Below, in pieces: positions 36,701-48,700 of a stretch of 64,000 nucleotides of DNA; the first letter of the stretch is position 1; every line of letters starts with the position of its first letter. The DNA comes from Augochlora pura (taxonomy: Eukaryota > Arthropoda > Insecta > Hymenoptera > Halictidae), in contig NC_135775.1 in assembly GCF_028453695.1 (NCBI RefSeq), positions 24,152,545 to 24,216,544 on the forward strand, read 5' to 3'. The position numbers and the translations under genes were made by a program. Below the pieces are notes generated by a model. The model was given only the letters and a program-made list of their open reading frames with translations, made no database searches and was not told the DNA's origin.

Positions 36701-39700
36701 AAATCGCGTATTTTCCTAGGCTGAAAGCGGGCGTTTGCGCGAACGCAGCCCGTTCTCAGTCCTTCTCTATCGAACATGTCTCGAGGCTCGAATCGGAGGA
36801 CTCGCGATCACCTGGAAACGTGTGCGGAGGGGCGGGAGGGGGAACAAGACGAATCTCGTGAACTCGGACGCCATTGCCGCGCAGATCGAACGCCCGTCTT
36901 CGTCGTCCGTATTTCCGCGGTCGGATACAATAGCGATCGAAATTCGCGAGGATCGTCGACGCGTCCGCGCGCAGCGTCGAACCAGCACCAGGATCAACGA
37001 TCCGATTCGATCGGAATAATACGTTCGGCGGATCGTTCGACGCTACGTCGACGACGCGACGGCGGTTTGATTTTCTCGACGAGGAGACATCCTCGGTGGT
37101 ATCAGCTGGTCGCGAGGATGTCTCGTCGCTTGGCAGGGTGATCTAAGATAACGATGAGTAACTACTATGTCTCTACGAATACGTGGAGCCTGCAACGCGA
37201 CGACGGATCGCGTTCGTCCGGTCACGTGTTGGTGACGACATCGAACGCGTCGATCAGCTTTCCAAAGATTAGTTTAATCGTTTCTACGCGTCGTCTCGAC
37301 GAAGTTCGTTGGAACTGAATTTCCTAGCTTCTGAATTACATCGCTTCTGAATTACCTCGCTTCTGTACAATTAATTATTGTGTAACGCTAAATTGAATCG
37401 CGCATGCGTCAGCGTCGCCTGTACCGATACATTCAACAACCTGCTGCTAAGAACTTTAATACATTATTTCTAGATGTATATTCACAATGGTTACGAACGA
37501 TTTAATATCTATCTATCTATCCTATATTTATATATATAAATATATAAAGGCGAAGTCGCGGATAAGTACAGCTTGGAATAGAAAATCTATATCTGCGGCC
37601 GCGAAGATTTGACGAGATTCAAAACGGATTGTCGGTCGATTATTTTAATCGAGAAGTGATCCGATCTTTGGCGCTCGGTTTCACGATCAACGATTAGTCA
37701 ACGATTATTAGTCAACGATTATCAGCAATTGTTTAATTTTAATTATTAATAAACGATTATCAATCAACGATTATCAATAAACGATCATCGATCCGTCGTC
37801 GGCGTTGCACGCTCCGAATAATCAACATCGAGGCTTCCGACGAGGGTGGTTCGCCGCGTTCGCGATCAAAGCGAGCAGAAAACGTCTCGATTATTTTCGT
37901 CGGCGAACCCCGTCGCGGAATCTTCGTGAGCGCAGGCCCAGGACTCGTTTGCGCCGCGGCCGAGTGCAACGGCGACAGAGTTTAATGTACAAGAGAGACG
38001 TAAACGAGAGGCGAGAAGGTAAACGATGGATTAATTAAGTAGATCTAGAGATACATGTACGTATATATATAATATATACATATATACCGAACCTTTTTCA
38101 AGTAAAGAAGACTGCAGGTCTGCGACGATCCACAGGATGCAGGGACAATGATTAACGTTAGGTCCGAGAGCTATCGTAGCTCACAGCTCGCGACCCTTCG
38201 CGTCGCGCCGAGCCGTGCGATCCCGTCGCGGTCCTTTATTTTTCTCTTTTCCTTTTTTTCTCGGGTGGTCGCGCGTCGCCCCGAACAGAATGTTAGAAAA
38301 ATATTCTATCGCGGTGAAACTGAAATACCATACCTGAGATACATGGAAGTGTCTGGTTTTTGACTCTCGTGGGGATCCTTCGCTCGGTTCTAAATCGTCG
38401 GCGACTCGAAGGCGACGCGCTCATATCGATATCGATGATCGTTCCGCGAAGGGATCGCACCCTCCGCGCGGTAAGGGTCAAGCGTGTTCAGGATGCATCG
38501 AGATTAGGAGAACAGCATGTGTGTTCAGCTTGTTTTATATATTTTGTTTTCGCGGAGCGTTCTGGCGCGAGCGTGCTCCGCCTAAGCGATGCCATGCAAA
38601 GTCGTGCGAATGAGAAACGAAACGGAAGGCTGAAAGGCGAGCTTTTATATTTACAAGAAATGAGATGTGACGAGAAATAGTTAGAGAGAGAGAGAGAGAG
38701 ATAGATAGAGATAGAAAGAGAGAGAAAGAGAGAGACTCAGAGATAGCTCAGAGAAGGGTGCATGGTGTAAAAGAGTCCCTTTGGGGGATGGCGGCTCGAG
38801 CGACGTCGCCGAGTTACGGGGATCAAAACCTCACCGCTGCGATCGAATGAAATGCTTCGCGATCGAATGAAAATCTTCTCGTTCAAATAAAAATCTTCAA
38901 AATTGAAGCGAACGCTTCGCGATCGAATGAAATGCTCCGCGATCGAATGGAAATCTTCACAATCGAATGGAAATCTTCGCGATCGAATGAAAATCCTTCG
39001 CGATCAAATAAAATCCTTCACAATCGAATGAAAATCCTTCTCGATCAAATAAAATGCTCCACGATCGAATGAAATGCCTCGCGATCGAATGAAACGCTTC
39101 TCGCTCGAGCGACCATCGTGACAATGCGTGACACACGGTGATACAAGTGATGCCGGAGCGACAACGGCTTCTCCGCGTGCTGTCTCGAAAGATGTTATGC
39201 GAACGGTAGTATACAAAGTGGAGGGTGTGTCATCCGTGTGACGTTAGCGGGTGGCAGACACTTGGCTATTTTTTTTGTTATTCAAGGCAGATTGCTTCCG
39301 CAAAGTGGATTCGGAACACTGAAATATTTACCTATTTATTGCGACAATCCCCCGTTTACTTTTGTTTTCTTTTTTTTGTTTAGTTTGTTTCTAGCACGAT
39401 CGAAGTGTCAACGTCTTAAATATTTATTCTGTTACTCAAGACCCCGTTACGTTTCGGACTGTCATCTATCTGACGCCCCTTCGTTCTCATATCTGGCGAT
39501 TTCTTTGAAAAGTACCACTCCATAGACAACTACTGAAATCAATAAAAATTAGTCGTATTTTTATGCGTCCGCGGGGAGAGGTGACGGGGCGCGGCTCGTT
39601 TATTTAGCAGCGTGTGCGAGCAACGTGGACGATTTTGTTAGGTCTGTGCGCGCCCTGTGCGAAAACGTGCCTTTGTACTCTCTCTGGAATGAAGCGTTAG

Positions 39701-42700
39701 GTTTGCGGAATTTTGCCAGCGAACTCTAATTGAAAACCATAGTCTTGTAAATCATGAAAAAGTTAATTATATTTCTTTAAAACTGAAGGAAAAATCGCTA
39801 TCGACAAAACAGTCGTTTTACATCCAAATTCTTATATCAATTCTTTTTCAAGTATCTCTCTAAGTATTTTTTAGATGGACCTCGTTACAGCAGCTATCAA
39901 TATTAAATTTTCATATTCGCTTTAAACAATATTAATTCCATCTATTTATTTTACTTTTATCTAATTTATTAGGTCGAAATAAAATGCTATATTTAAATAT
40001 AAATATCTCTTTTCTTCGAAGAAATTACCGAGATCTCGTCGTTGTAAAAGAAATAATACAGCAAAGGGTTAAAAAGAAGCATACTCTATTCCTCTAAGTG
40101 TTCAACTGAACCAGCCAACGGCATGGATTAATTCCAGGTCCATCCAAAGTACTTTCCAGGGACTGTGTTCACCACGAAAGCTGCTCAGCGATGTTAAATT
40201 AAAACCGAAGAAGCCAATAATTCACGCCAACATTAATAACAAAATAAAGCTACATACTCTACCCCTAGGTCTTTAAAAAGAATCCATGGTGACAATAAAT
40301 ACTATATCAAGTGCTTCTAAGTCATCAGTTAAACATATCTGCCTATAGAAGCTGCTATGAACACCGAACAAAAATAAGCTCTTAATCCCAGTCTTGGTAT
40401 ACTAAGCCTCTGCACCTGACATCAGAAACAGGACACCCCAAAAATTTTCTCTGTGATCGATCGGAAGCGCAATTTGAGGATCGATCTGGCTACTCTATGT
40501 TTGTACTGCAGCGATAGAAGCGATCTGCCAAGAATTGCTCGTACCCCGTGCAAGAATCGAAGAGATTAGGATACCGTACAATAGAAGTAACGCTAAGTAG
40601 ATAGGAGCACCGACGTGGTATACCCGGTGCAGTCGTGTACGGACCAGGCGGTGTAAATCTATACGGTACGTTACCCTGAGGCTGGATCTGCGTCTATCGA
40701 CCGTGCCAGTGTGATTAGCCGTCATGTGGAGGGCCGAGAGGGAGCTCTGATGATGCTGTAGGTGCAGCGCCCTGCTTCCACGACCGAGGCTACCCCCTGC
40801 GCTCACGGTGCTCATCGGACGGCCACCGCCGCTGCTGTTCCTCGGGACCACCTCCAGCTGACTTCTACGCACACGCACAACCACGCTTCATGCACGCCTT
40901 TCTCTTGCGTGGGAACACGCACGAACCCCGCGACCGCGCTTCGATATGCACACACCTTTTTTGGTGACACCGCGGGACACACACACGTTCGGCACAGTTT
41001 GCAGCGAACCTCTCTCTTTTCTTTTTTTTTTTCTTTTTCTTTTTACTTTTTTCTCTATCGTCGAGAGGTCTTTTTCACCTTTTCTGTCTCCGTCGAGCTC
41101 GAGTGGCCCTTTCGTGAAGGGGCGTGTGGGGTGCGCTCGGATGGGGTGCGAATTCTCGGAATAGTTTGCTAGTTACTTGGCGTACCAGGGGGAGAGGGAC
41201 TTGCCAGAGATGGGCCGGTTAATCGCCGATTTAATGTGCCATCGGGTCTGGCGTTCATTTTGATAAGAGGTTAATTATTGTTGAATTGATTGAGATTGCG
41301 ATTGTTGCGTGAGAATTGAATTTTTTGTTTTAGGGGTGAATTTTCGTTGGAAGAGAATTCGCTGTGTTAAAATTGAAGTTCATATGATAGAATTGAATTT
41401 ACTATGTTAGAATTTAATTTACTATGTTAGAATCGAATTTACTATGTTAAAATTGAATTTGCCAGGCGACAATTGAATTTACTATTTGAAAATTGTATTT
41501 GCCATCTTAAAATTGAAATTACTATCTTAAAATTGAATTTGCCATCTTAAAATTGAAATTATTATCTTAAAATTGAAATTACTATCTTCAAATTGAATTT
41601 GCCATCTTAAAATTGAAATTACTATCTTAAAATTGAATTTGCTATCTTAAAATTGAATTCGCAACATAAAAATTGAACCATCAACCTTAAAATCGAATCT
41701 GCCACATCAAAATTGAATTCTCCACATTCAAACTGAATTAAAATTGACTCCAACACAAAATTGCATCCACAAGTGTCACATTTAACTATATCCTCCACCA
41801 TCTCGAATTGAAATTAGCATTCCACGGAATTCGCTTTCCAATTACCACGAATCGCGTCAATGTAATAATTTTCTCAGAGATTAATGCCCAAGTCTGGAAT
41901 CGAACGGACCACGTTGAATCCTCGAAAGTTACCGTGCATGGAAAAACGGACTCAATAAATACTGTATCAATCTTCTTTTTATTAGGACGATTGCCGCGTC
42001 GCTCATACCTGTCCGACACAGTTTTTAGTCGATCTTTAACTTTTTTCGAATGGACGTCTCTGCGCAGTGATAGTGACGGACGCTTGGAAATTTGTCACGC
42101 GAGCTCGGATCTTCATATACGCTATCGTCCTTCATGTTAAAATCACAATTACAAAAGATATTATATAAAATGTCCGAATTATTAACAAACTATAACAATT
42201 TATTTATGACCGCACAGTGATAAAAATATGAGAAAAGCTTGGAAGATTCAACGTGGTCCATTGAAACGTGATTGATCTACTCTTGGGATTTCTATTCTAA
42301 GGACATGATAACATGACAACGAGATTACACGGTGAAAAACAATTGTTTAAAAAACGAAACAGGGTAATAGCTATAATGGTAATTAATGTAAGGGTAAGAG
42401 GAGTGACATTGATACCGAAATTCCGGGGGGTGATCAGGCGTTAAAGTTCCGTATAGGTTAATTGTCGAACAGAGGAAGGTGCAGGGGGTGATGGAGGGTG
42501 GTTCGGTCGAATATAATTTTTGGCACACAAAATCTATAGTGATCGGCAACGTTCGTTAATTTAAGGCTCGCTGCAAGTGCTCGACGTTAGGACCAGATCG
42601 ATCATAATGAATATCTAGTTACAACATAAATATACATACACAAGCATTTTGTGCACCATTGATATATATATATATATAATATATGTAGAAGAATGAATAT

Positions 42701-45700
42701 ATATGATGGCTCGGCCGGGCACCGGACGCGCAAGGATCGTCCGCAATGGGGATCGACCGAGTCGCATCGGGGCCGGCTGGTCAATTGGAATAAACACCGA
42801 ACAGTCAAAAAATGTAAATATCAAAGTTGGCAAATCAGAAAAAGGTAAAAGGAACCATAATGCATACTGGTGTGATCCATGGTTATACTCGCGGCGAAAC
42901 GCGGCGACCGTCTGTCACTTTTTAATACGGTTTTTCTAGTTAATCAACCGAGCGGTGATTGATCATTAATAATAACAAATTGTCCGAAGCGATTAAAAAT
43001 TACTGAGATTTTAACCAGAGTCTATGCTTCGCTTTAGGACCATCCGATGAGTAACTTAGAGCTGTCCTAAAATGTTGCAGCTTCGAAGACGGCTGCCATT
43101 TTACTTTGCCTCTGACCTGCTCTGTTTGATTTAGACACAAGTATAATATTCTAAGACGAATTTATTGCAATTTATAATATTGTTTAAATAAATAGAATTC
43201 TATGAATTAGCGAGCAATATTCTTCAAACAAGTATAATTTTACATTCAATGTTCATCTTTTTCCAAGGTACAATTTAAAGTGCGATTAAAGAAGTCTACA
43301 TAACCTCCAAATATCAAAGAATCGCAAAAATGGCTATATAGTGAATTAATATAAAAATAAATTTTGGTAGAATATTTTTCTGAAAACCCGACAGAGGCAA
43401 AGTAGGTGGGACGATGCTCTGCTATAGTTTAGGGGATGGTCCTCTGGATCCCGAAGCTCCCCAACTGAGAGACTTCTTAATTAAAGCTGTCGCCTCCTTA
43501 ATTCAAAGCATCGCATTCGACGATTCCGGCCACGTATCACACCAGAATTACTAAATAGTAACATGTGCTGTACATAGCGCAGTGCAGTGCAGGCGGCAGC
43601 TGTGGGCTACGGCTCAGCTATGAAAGACATTACCGATGGATCCGCGATCGAGTGGACTGCAGACCCAGCGACATTTGCTGCGGTGCCGAGTAACAATGTT
43701 TCAAAGAAGAAACACATTTCGTCCGGGTATGTTTGTATATGTACATTATGTCGACTGTACTGTACTGTATTTACGTGTGTGTATTCCCGATATATCCAAG
43801 TATGGCGTGTGTATTACGGATGAGTACTTAGGCTAACGGGGACCAACCCCGGGGTGGGGTGTCCGGCGCGACCCCGACCGTTCCGATACGGCCCGGCGAT
43901 CGGTGAAACCCGGCGTCTCGTCGCTCGGGGTCGCCGGGACACCCGCTTTGGCGTGTACAGTTACCTCACTGCGAATCGATCATTCGATCATGCTCGTCAC
44001 TACGGCGATCTCTACCGGAGACCTTCGTGACCCGACTGGTGTCCGATGTCGATTGTCTGAATGAGCTTGTGTACCCTGTGACGAGCAGCGACCATTCGTG
44101 GCGATCCCAAACTAGCTCGGTTCTCGGATCACGGTGTTGCCTCGTTAAAAGTACAGTGTGGTGGGCGCAGAAGCTCGTGGGGCGAAGCATAAAGTCTAAT
44201 ACTTTTGTATAATGTTGGTAGTTGTTAATTGTCAATTTTTCTATGATTATGTATGCGTATAGAATAAGTAATATCAATCGTTGTTTAGGTGACGCTCGAT
44301 TATTTTCAATTTTAAGTTAATATATCTTGGTGATGGCATAAAGGAGTCTCACAGTGAAATAGTTTATAATTTATTGTATATTATTTTAGAAGAGTATGAA
44401 GAGTTTCTGCGGTCGAATTATAGCATTGAAAATTAAAAATCGCTTACGAAATACTTCATTAAAAACGCTGTCATTGTAAATATTATTGTATTTGTTTATA
44501 ACGTATACGTAAGCATATAATAATTGAACAAGATCTAACAGCGTTATACGAGAATATTTAGATATTATAGTTCTGTCTCACGTGACCACACTATACGCAA
44601 CGGAGTTAATTAACAGGAAGACGCGTATAAAGTTTCGCAACTCTTTTCCCTCGATTATAAAAACATTCGTAAAAGAATTAAAAATTTTTAAAGCAAAGGA
44701 CAGTGAGTCTAGATCACTATCATCAATTTCCAAATCTTGGAACTGCGAATAGAATTTCAGGAATTCTCGTTTTTTAGCTCCATAGCGATAAATATAAGAA
44801 CGCGGCCTTTTAACGAGGTAACACTGTACTCACGAGTACACGGGGCTCTTCTCGCGAGCAGAATCACCGCTCGACTATTTACAATCTCCCGCCATTAGGG
44901 ACGCGCCCTCTTAAACGACACCGATTGCGGACTAATAGTAGAAGCTTGCCGGTCTTGCTATAATATTTACAGATCACGATTACACACGATCCCCGCGATC
45001 TTCTTCTACGTTTCCGAAGTAGAAACCCTGAAAAATCGAGACCTGTCCCGACTCTATACAATTATTAAGAACGCCTTCGTGGCTGACGCGAGCGTATATC
45101 GCGACGACTCCGCGCGTGTTCTCTCTCTGTTTCGCGCGAGCCGGAAGCGGCTCGACGGTGTCCACCGCGACGGAAATAATTGACAGCGATCTCAACGGAA
45201 TCGTTCTCCCTACGATAGCTCTATATAAAGCCTTAGAGAAGCCTCGCGAATTAAAATAGAGAGGGCACGCGAAATTTTCACACATGTTCCGACGTTTTCA
45301 AATTTCACGCACGTTGTCCGCGCGCTTTTTTTCATCGAGCACGGAGAGAGAGAGTGAGAGAGAGAGAGAGAGCGACTGTTGTTAACCGGTTTCATCGACA
45401 GAAACTTGCGACGTCGGTGCTCGAGACCGACACGAAATCTGTTTGAAGTAACCTGTTGCGTGGCCCGAGCTCGAGAGAATATCGGGACACGGCATCGAAC
45501 ACGTCCGACTTGTTGCAGTTGCTTCGGCGATGGTTTTTGTTTTCATCGTGGTTTGGAGACGACAGAGGCGAGAGATTATTTAATTTGATAAAGAGGGTTG
45601 TTTAGAATATATGAAATAATTTTTAAAAATATTTAAAAGCTAGTGTGAGTTCGATTTGTAGGCCATTGTTTGAATAAATATACATCAAAAAGCAAAATTG

Positions 45701-48700
45701 CTTCACAGTATATTAAATATAAGTATTCAGACGATTTATAAAATTAAAAAGATAGAAGTGTATTGATAGGTGCTTCCAAGTTTAATTTCTTGGCCGTAAA
45801 ACTGGAATAAATAAATATATATCCTGAAGCTAACTAGAAAATTATTGCAACTGTGTAAAACTGTATATTAAATATATTCTTCTTCATAAAAAAAGCATCG
45901 TCTTTTTACAAGAATTTTTATTATATAATAAATAAATATATATCCTGAAGCAATTTAACTGGAAAATTGCAACTATATAAAACTGTACATTAAATATATT
46001 CTTCCTCATAAAAAAAGCGTCGTCTCCACATAAAAATTTTTATTATACTTTTAGAGCCATCGAATACTCGAAATTAACTTCCCCGGTCGACCCAATTGAT
46101 AGTCGCTATCTGGTGTCTTTTTCAGAATAACAAAGCGGCGCGGTATCGTCGAAGGACAACGCGCGCCCGATAAGGTCTCTCGAGCAAGGACAGTTGAAAT
46201 GGAACCGCGAGAGCGATGATACGTGTTTTCGGGGTCGATCTCGTTATGTCGATTAGTGAGCGTTGTCCAATGTCGCCTCGGGATGATAGAAGACTGAGTA
46301 CCTTGCTGGAACGACGATGGCTTCCAGTTCGGCGGTCAGGTGCCGTCTGATCATGTGTTTAGCCGGCGGTATGCCCAACGCTGTGGCCATCGTGTCGCCG
46401 GTGAAGGATGGCTCCAGCACGACCAGGGCACCGTGCACACCCGAATCTAGTTTTGGATGTTAATCAGTACTACCATCGTCTCGAATCGCAAGGAGAATCT
46501 TGGTACGAACGTCCGCGAAAATGGCGTCGGGTTATTATTACGTTTTAGGTTAGGTAACAATTTCTATGTCCTAGCTGGCAATTTATATATTTTAGGTAGC
46601 AATTTCTACGCTTCCATTATACCTCCATTTGTAAATTAAATAAATTAAATTAAACATACTTCACTGATTTTAAATATAATGTCTGATCTTTCTCCTATCT
46701 TGTATTTTTTATTTTTTATTTCGAACAAAAGTGCCATTTTCGTGGAACGTCCATACGCATATCCCACTGAAGAAGAAGTTAATTAAAAATTACGTTGCGC
46801 ACGGAGAGACCGCGCGCCACGGCATTTGATCCGCCGTGGATTTTTTGAAAAAAGAAACGCCGATTTCAAAGGCCAAGGCACCGGGAGTGGTTTTAATTTT
46901 TGAGTCGCGCGGACGTTCTTCAAATATTACAGCCAACTAGCTGGCCGACCAGAATAATTTTGTCCCTTTTGACGGTTCCTCTCCGCGGGTAATTACGGGA
47001 ACGTACCTTTCAAGTTCTCGGCGTATTCGGTTAGATCGATGCTCCTCGCCCACCGGATGAACCTCTGGTTCGTCCAGACTAGAGGATCCGTGTCGACTTG
47101 CTCGCACTGGTGTCTTCTGACTGCTAATGCCTGTCGGGGAACACGGTTAACAATGTTCTTTGTATGTTCGTATCGACGTATATTATATTAAATTAACGGG
47201 ACAATTTTTTAAATGCTGGGTCAATTAATTTGTACGAATTGTTTGAGGATATTTGGAGACATTGGGATAAAAATCAAGGCTGAGAAGTGTATATTTAGGT
47301 ATTTTAAGCTATCTATTTCAGTAATTATACGGAGTTTAGCAATTATTATTTTTATGCGATTTATCGTTTGGATAATTATTATAGAAGAACTGTGTGAAAG
47401 CAATAGACTTTTATCGACTGAAAAATGACTAAAGATAAAGATATTAATTATTTTATATGGCATATTAGAAATCTAAATCTAATAAAAATATATAGATTTG
47501 TCACTCTGTTTAATGCATTAATTTTAGCAATATTCATTTTCGTGCCACTTACCATTTACAAAATTATCATAAAAGAACTCTATGAAAGGATTACTCTTTC
47601 ATCGACTAAAACTATTATATTAAAAATATGTTAAATATGAAATATATAAAATATACTAAAAATATACTAAAAATATGAATATCTTTACCTATCATACTAA
47701 AAATCTAAATGTAATAAATCTATCCTAAATATAAATCTGTCGCCCTGTTTAATGTATTAATTATGAAATAATTGCGAAGAATTAGGCGAGATTTTTTAGA
47801 TAAATTTCAGAAAAATCACCTGGCGATCGTAGTTGAGCATACGAAGCAAATGAATGCCGTGCACGATGCTCGCCTGATGGAACTTCCTTGAGACGCCGAG
47901 CAGCTTTTCCAGCTCCTTTTTGCCGAGATGATCGAGCATCCGAGCGTCCACCATATTGGTGGCGAAGTTCTCTGAATATTGTGCGAGTCCAAGGTCCGGC
48001 AGCCACTCGGAGCTGACCCACGTGTGACCTAGTTGAGCAATGCATGGATATCGAACTAGACTCGGATGCCGATGCTCCTCGATAGCTAAACGTAATTTCT
48101 TTCTGTGTAGGGGGTGCGCCACGCCCAGGCCGGCCTCCAATTCTGCGTCGCTCAGCTCCAGCAGTACCTAAACAATATTTTAAGGTTTCAATACAGTTTT
48201 TAATTCTAGAGAGAAGAGGCTTCGCTGACTTTGTCCTGTGAGGGGTATAGTTGTTCTTTTATTGTGATTAATGTTCTTTCATTCTGATTAATATTCTTTC
48301 ATCGTGATAAATGTTCTTTTATTATGATAAATCATTTTGCATTTAAATAAAAGAAAATTGAGAATGCTCTATGTGAAGGTTTAAATTAAGGTGGAATTTT
48401 AATATAAAGGAAGACTATTTTTAACGTTCATTGGATGGATCTGCTAACAAAATGGTCGCAGGTTGTTTATCTCTTTCCTAATATTTTATAAAAATGAGAG
48501 GTAAAATATCCTTTGCTGTTTTTAATAATTTTGTAAATGATCCATTTTCTACTCAAAAAATTCTATGGAGTATCGATTAAAAAATGTAGTAGATACTTCC
48601 AATTTTTAGTACATTTATTAAGTTAATATTTATAATTAAAACTCGAGAGTTTCTTGCAGTGCTATTCACCCTCATTTCCACCCCCTATCATTTATCAAGT

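Larger units (their letters stand above)
33733..40674 (-). other. kazrin intron 9
   Basis: A 6.9-kb intron between exons 9 and 10. It holds a 50-bp-period repeat (33935-34135), an AT-rich hairpin (36226-36310), a CpG-rich block (36730-37240), ACGATTATCA-type repeats (37680-37790), a GA/GATA tract (38680-38740) and a GATCGAATGAAA minisatellite (38838-39110). No other exon with recognisable homology was seen. Confidence 0.65.
40865..46301 (-). other. kazrin intron 8
   Basis: A 5.4-kb intron. It contains an AAATTGAATTT minisatellite (41385-41735), a (TA)n tract (about 42663-42680), a MITE-like element (43026-43453), a GC-rich hairpin (43857-43944), a (GA)n tract (45344-45372) and a 121-bp tandem duplication (45806-46046). 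A + strand exon-like frame at 43620-43729 is noted in findings. Confidence 0.65.

Noticed and set aside
38838..39110. CRISPR-like periodic array
   Set aside because: Units are contiguous and imperfect, with no unique spacers, in an animal genome; it is a minisatellite.
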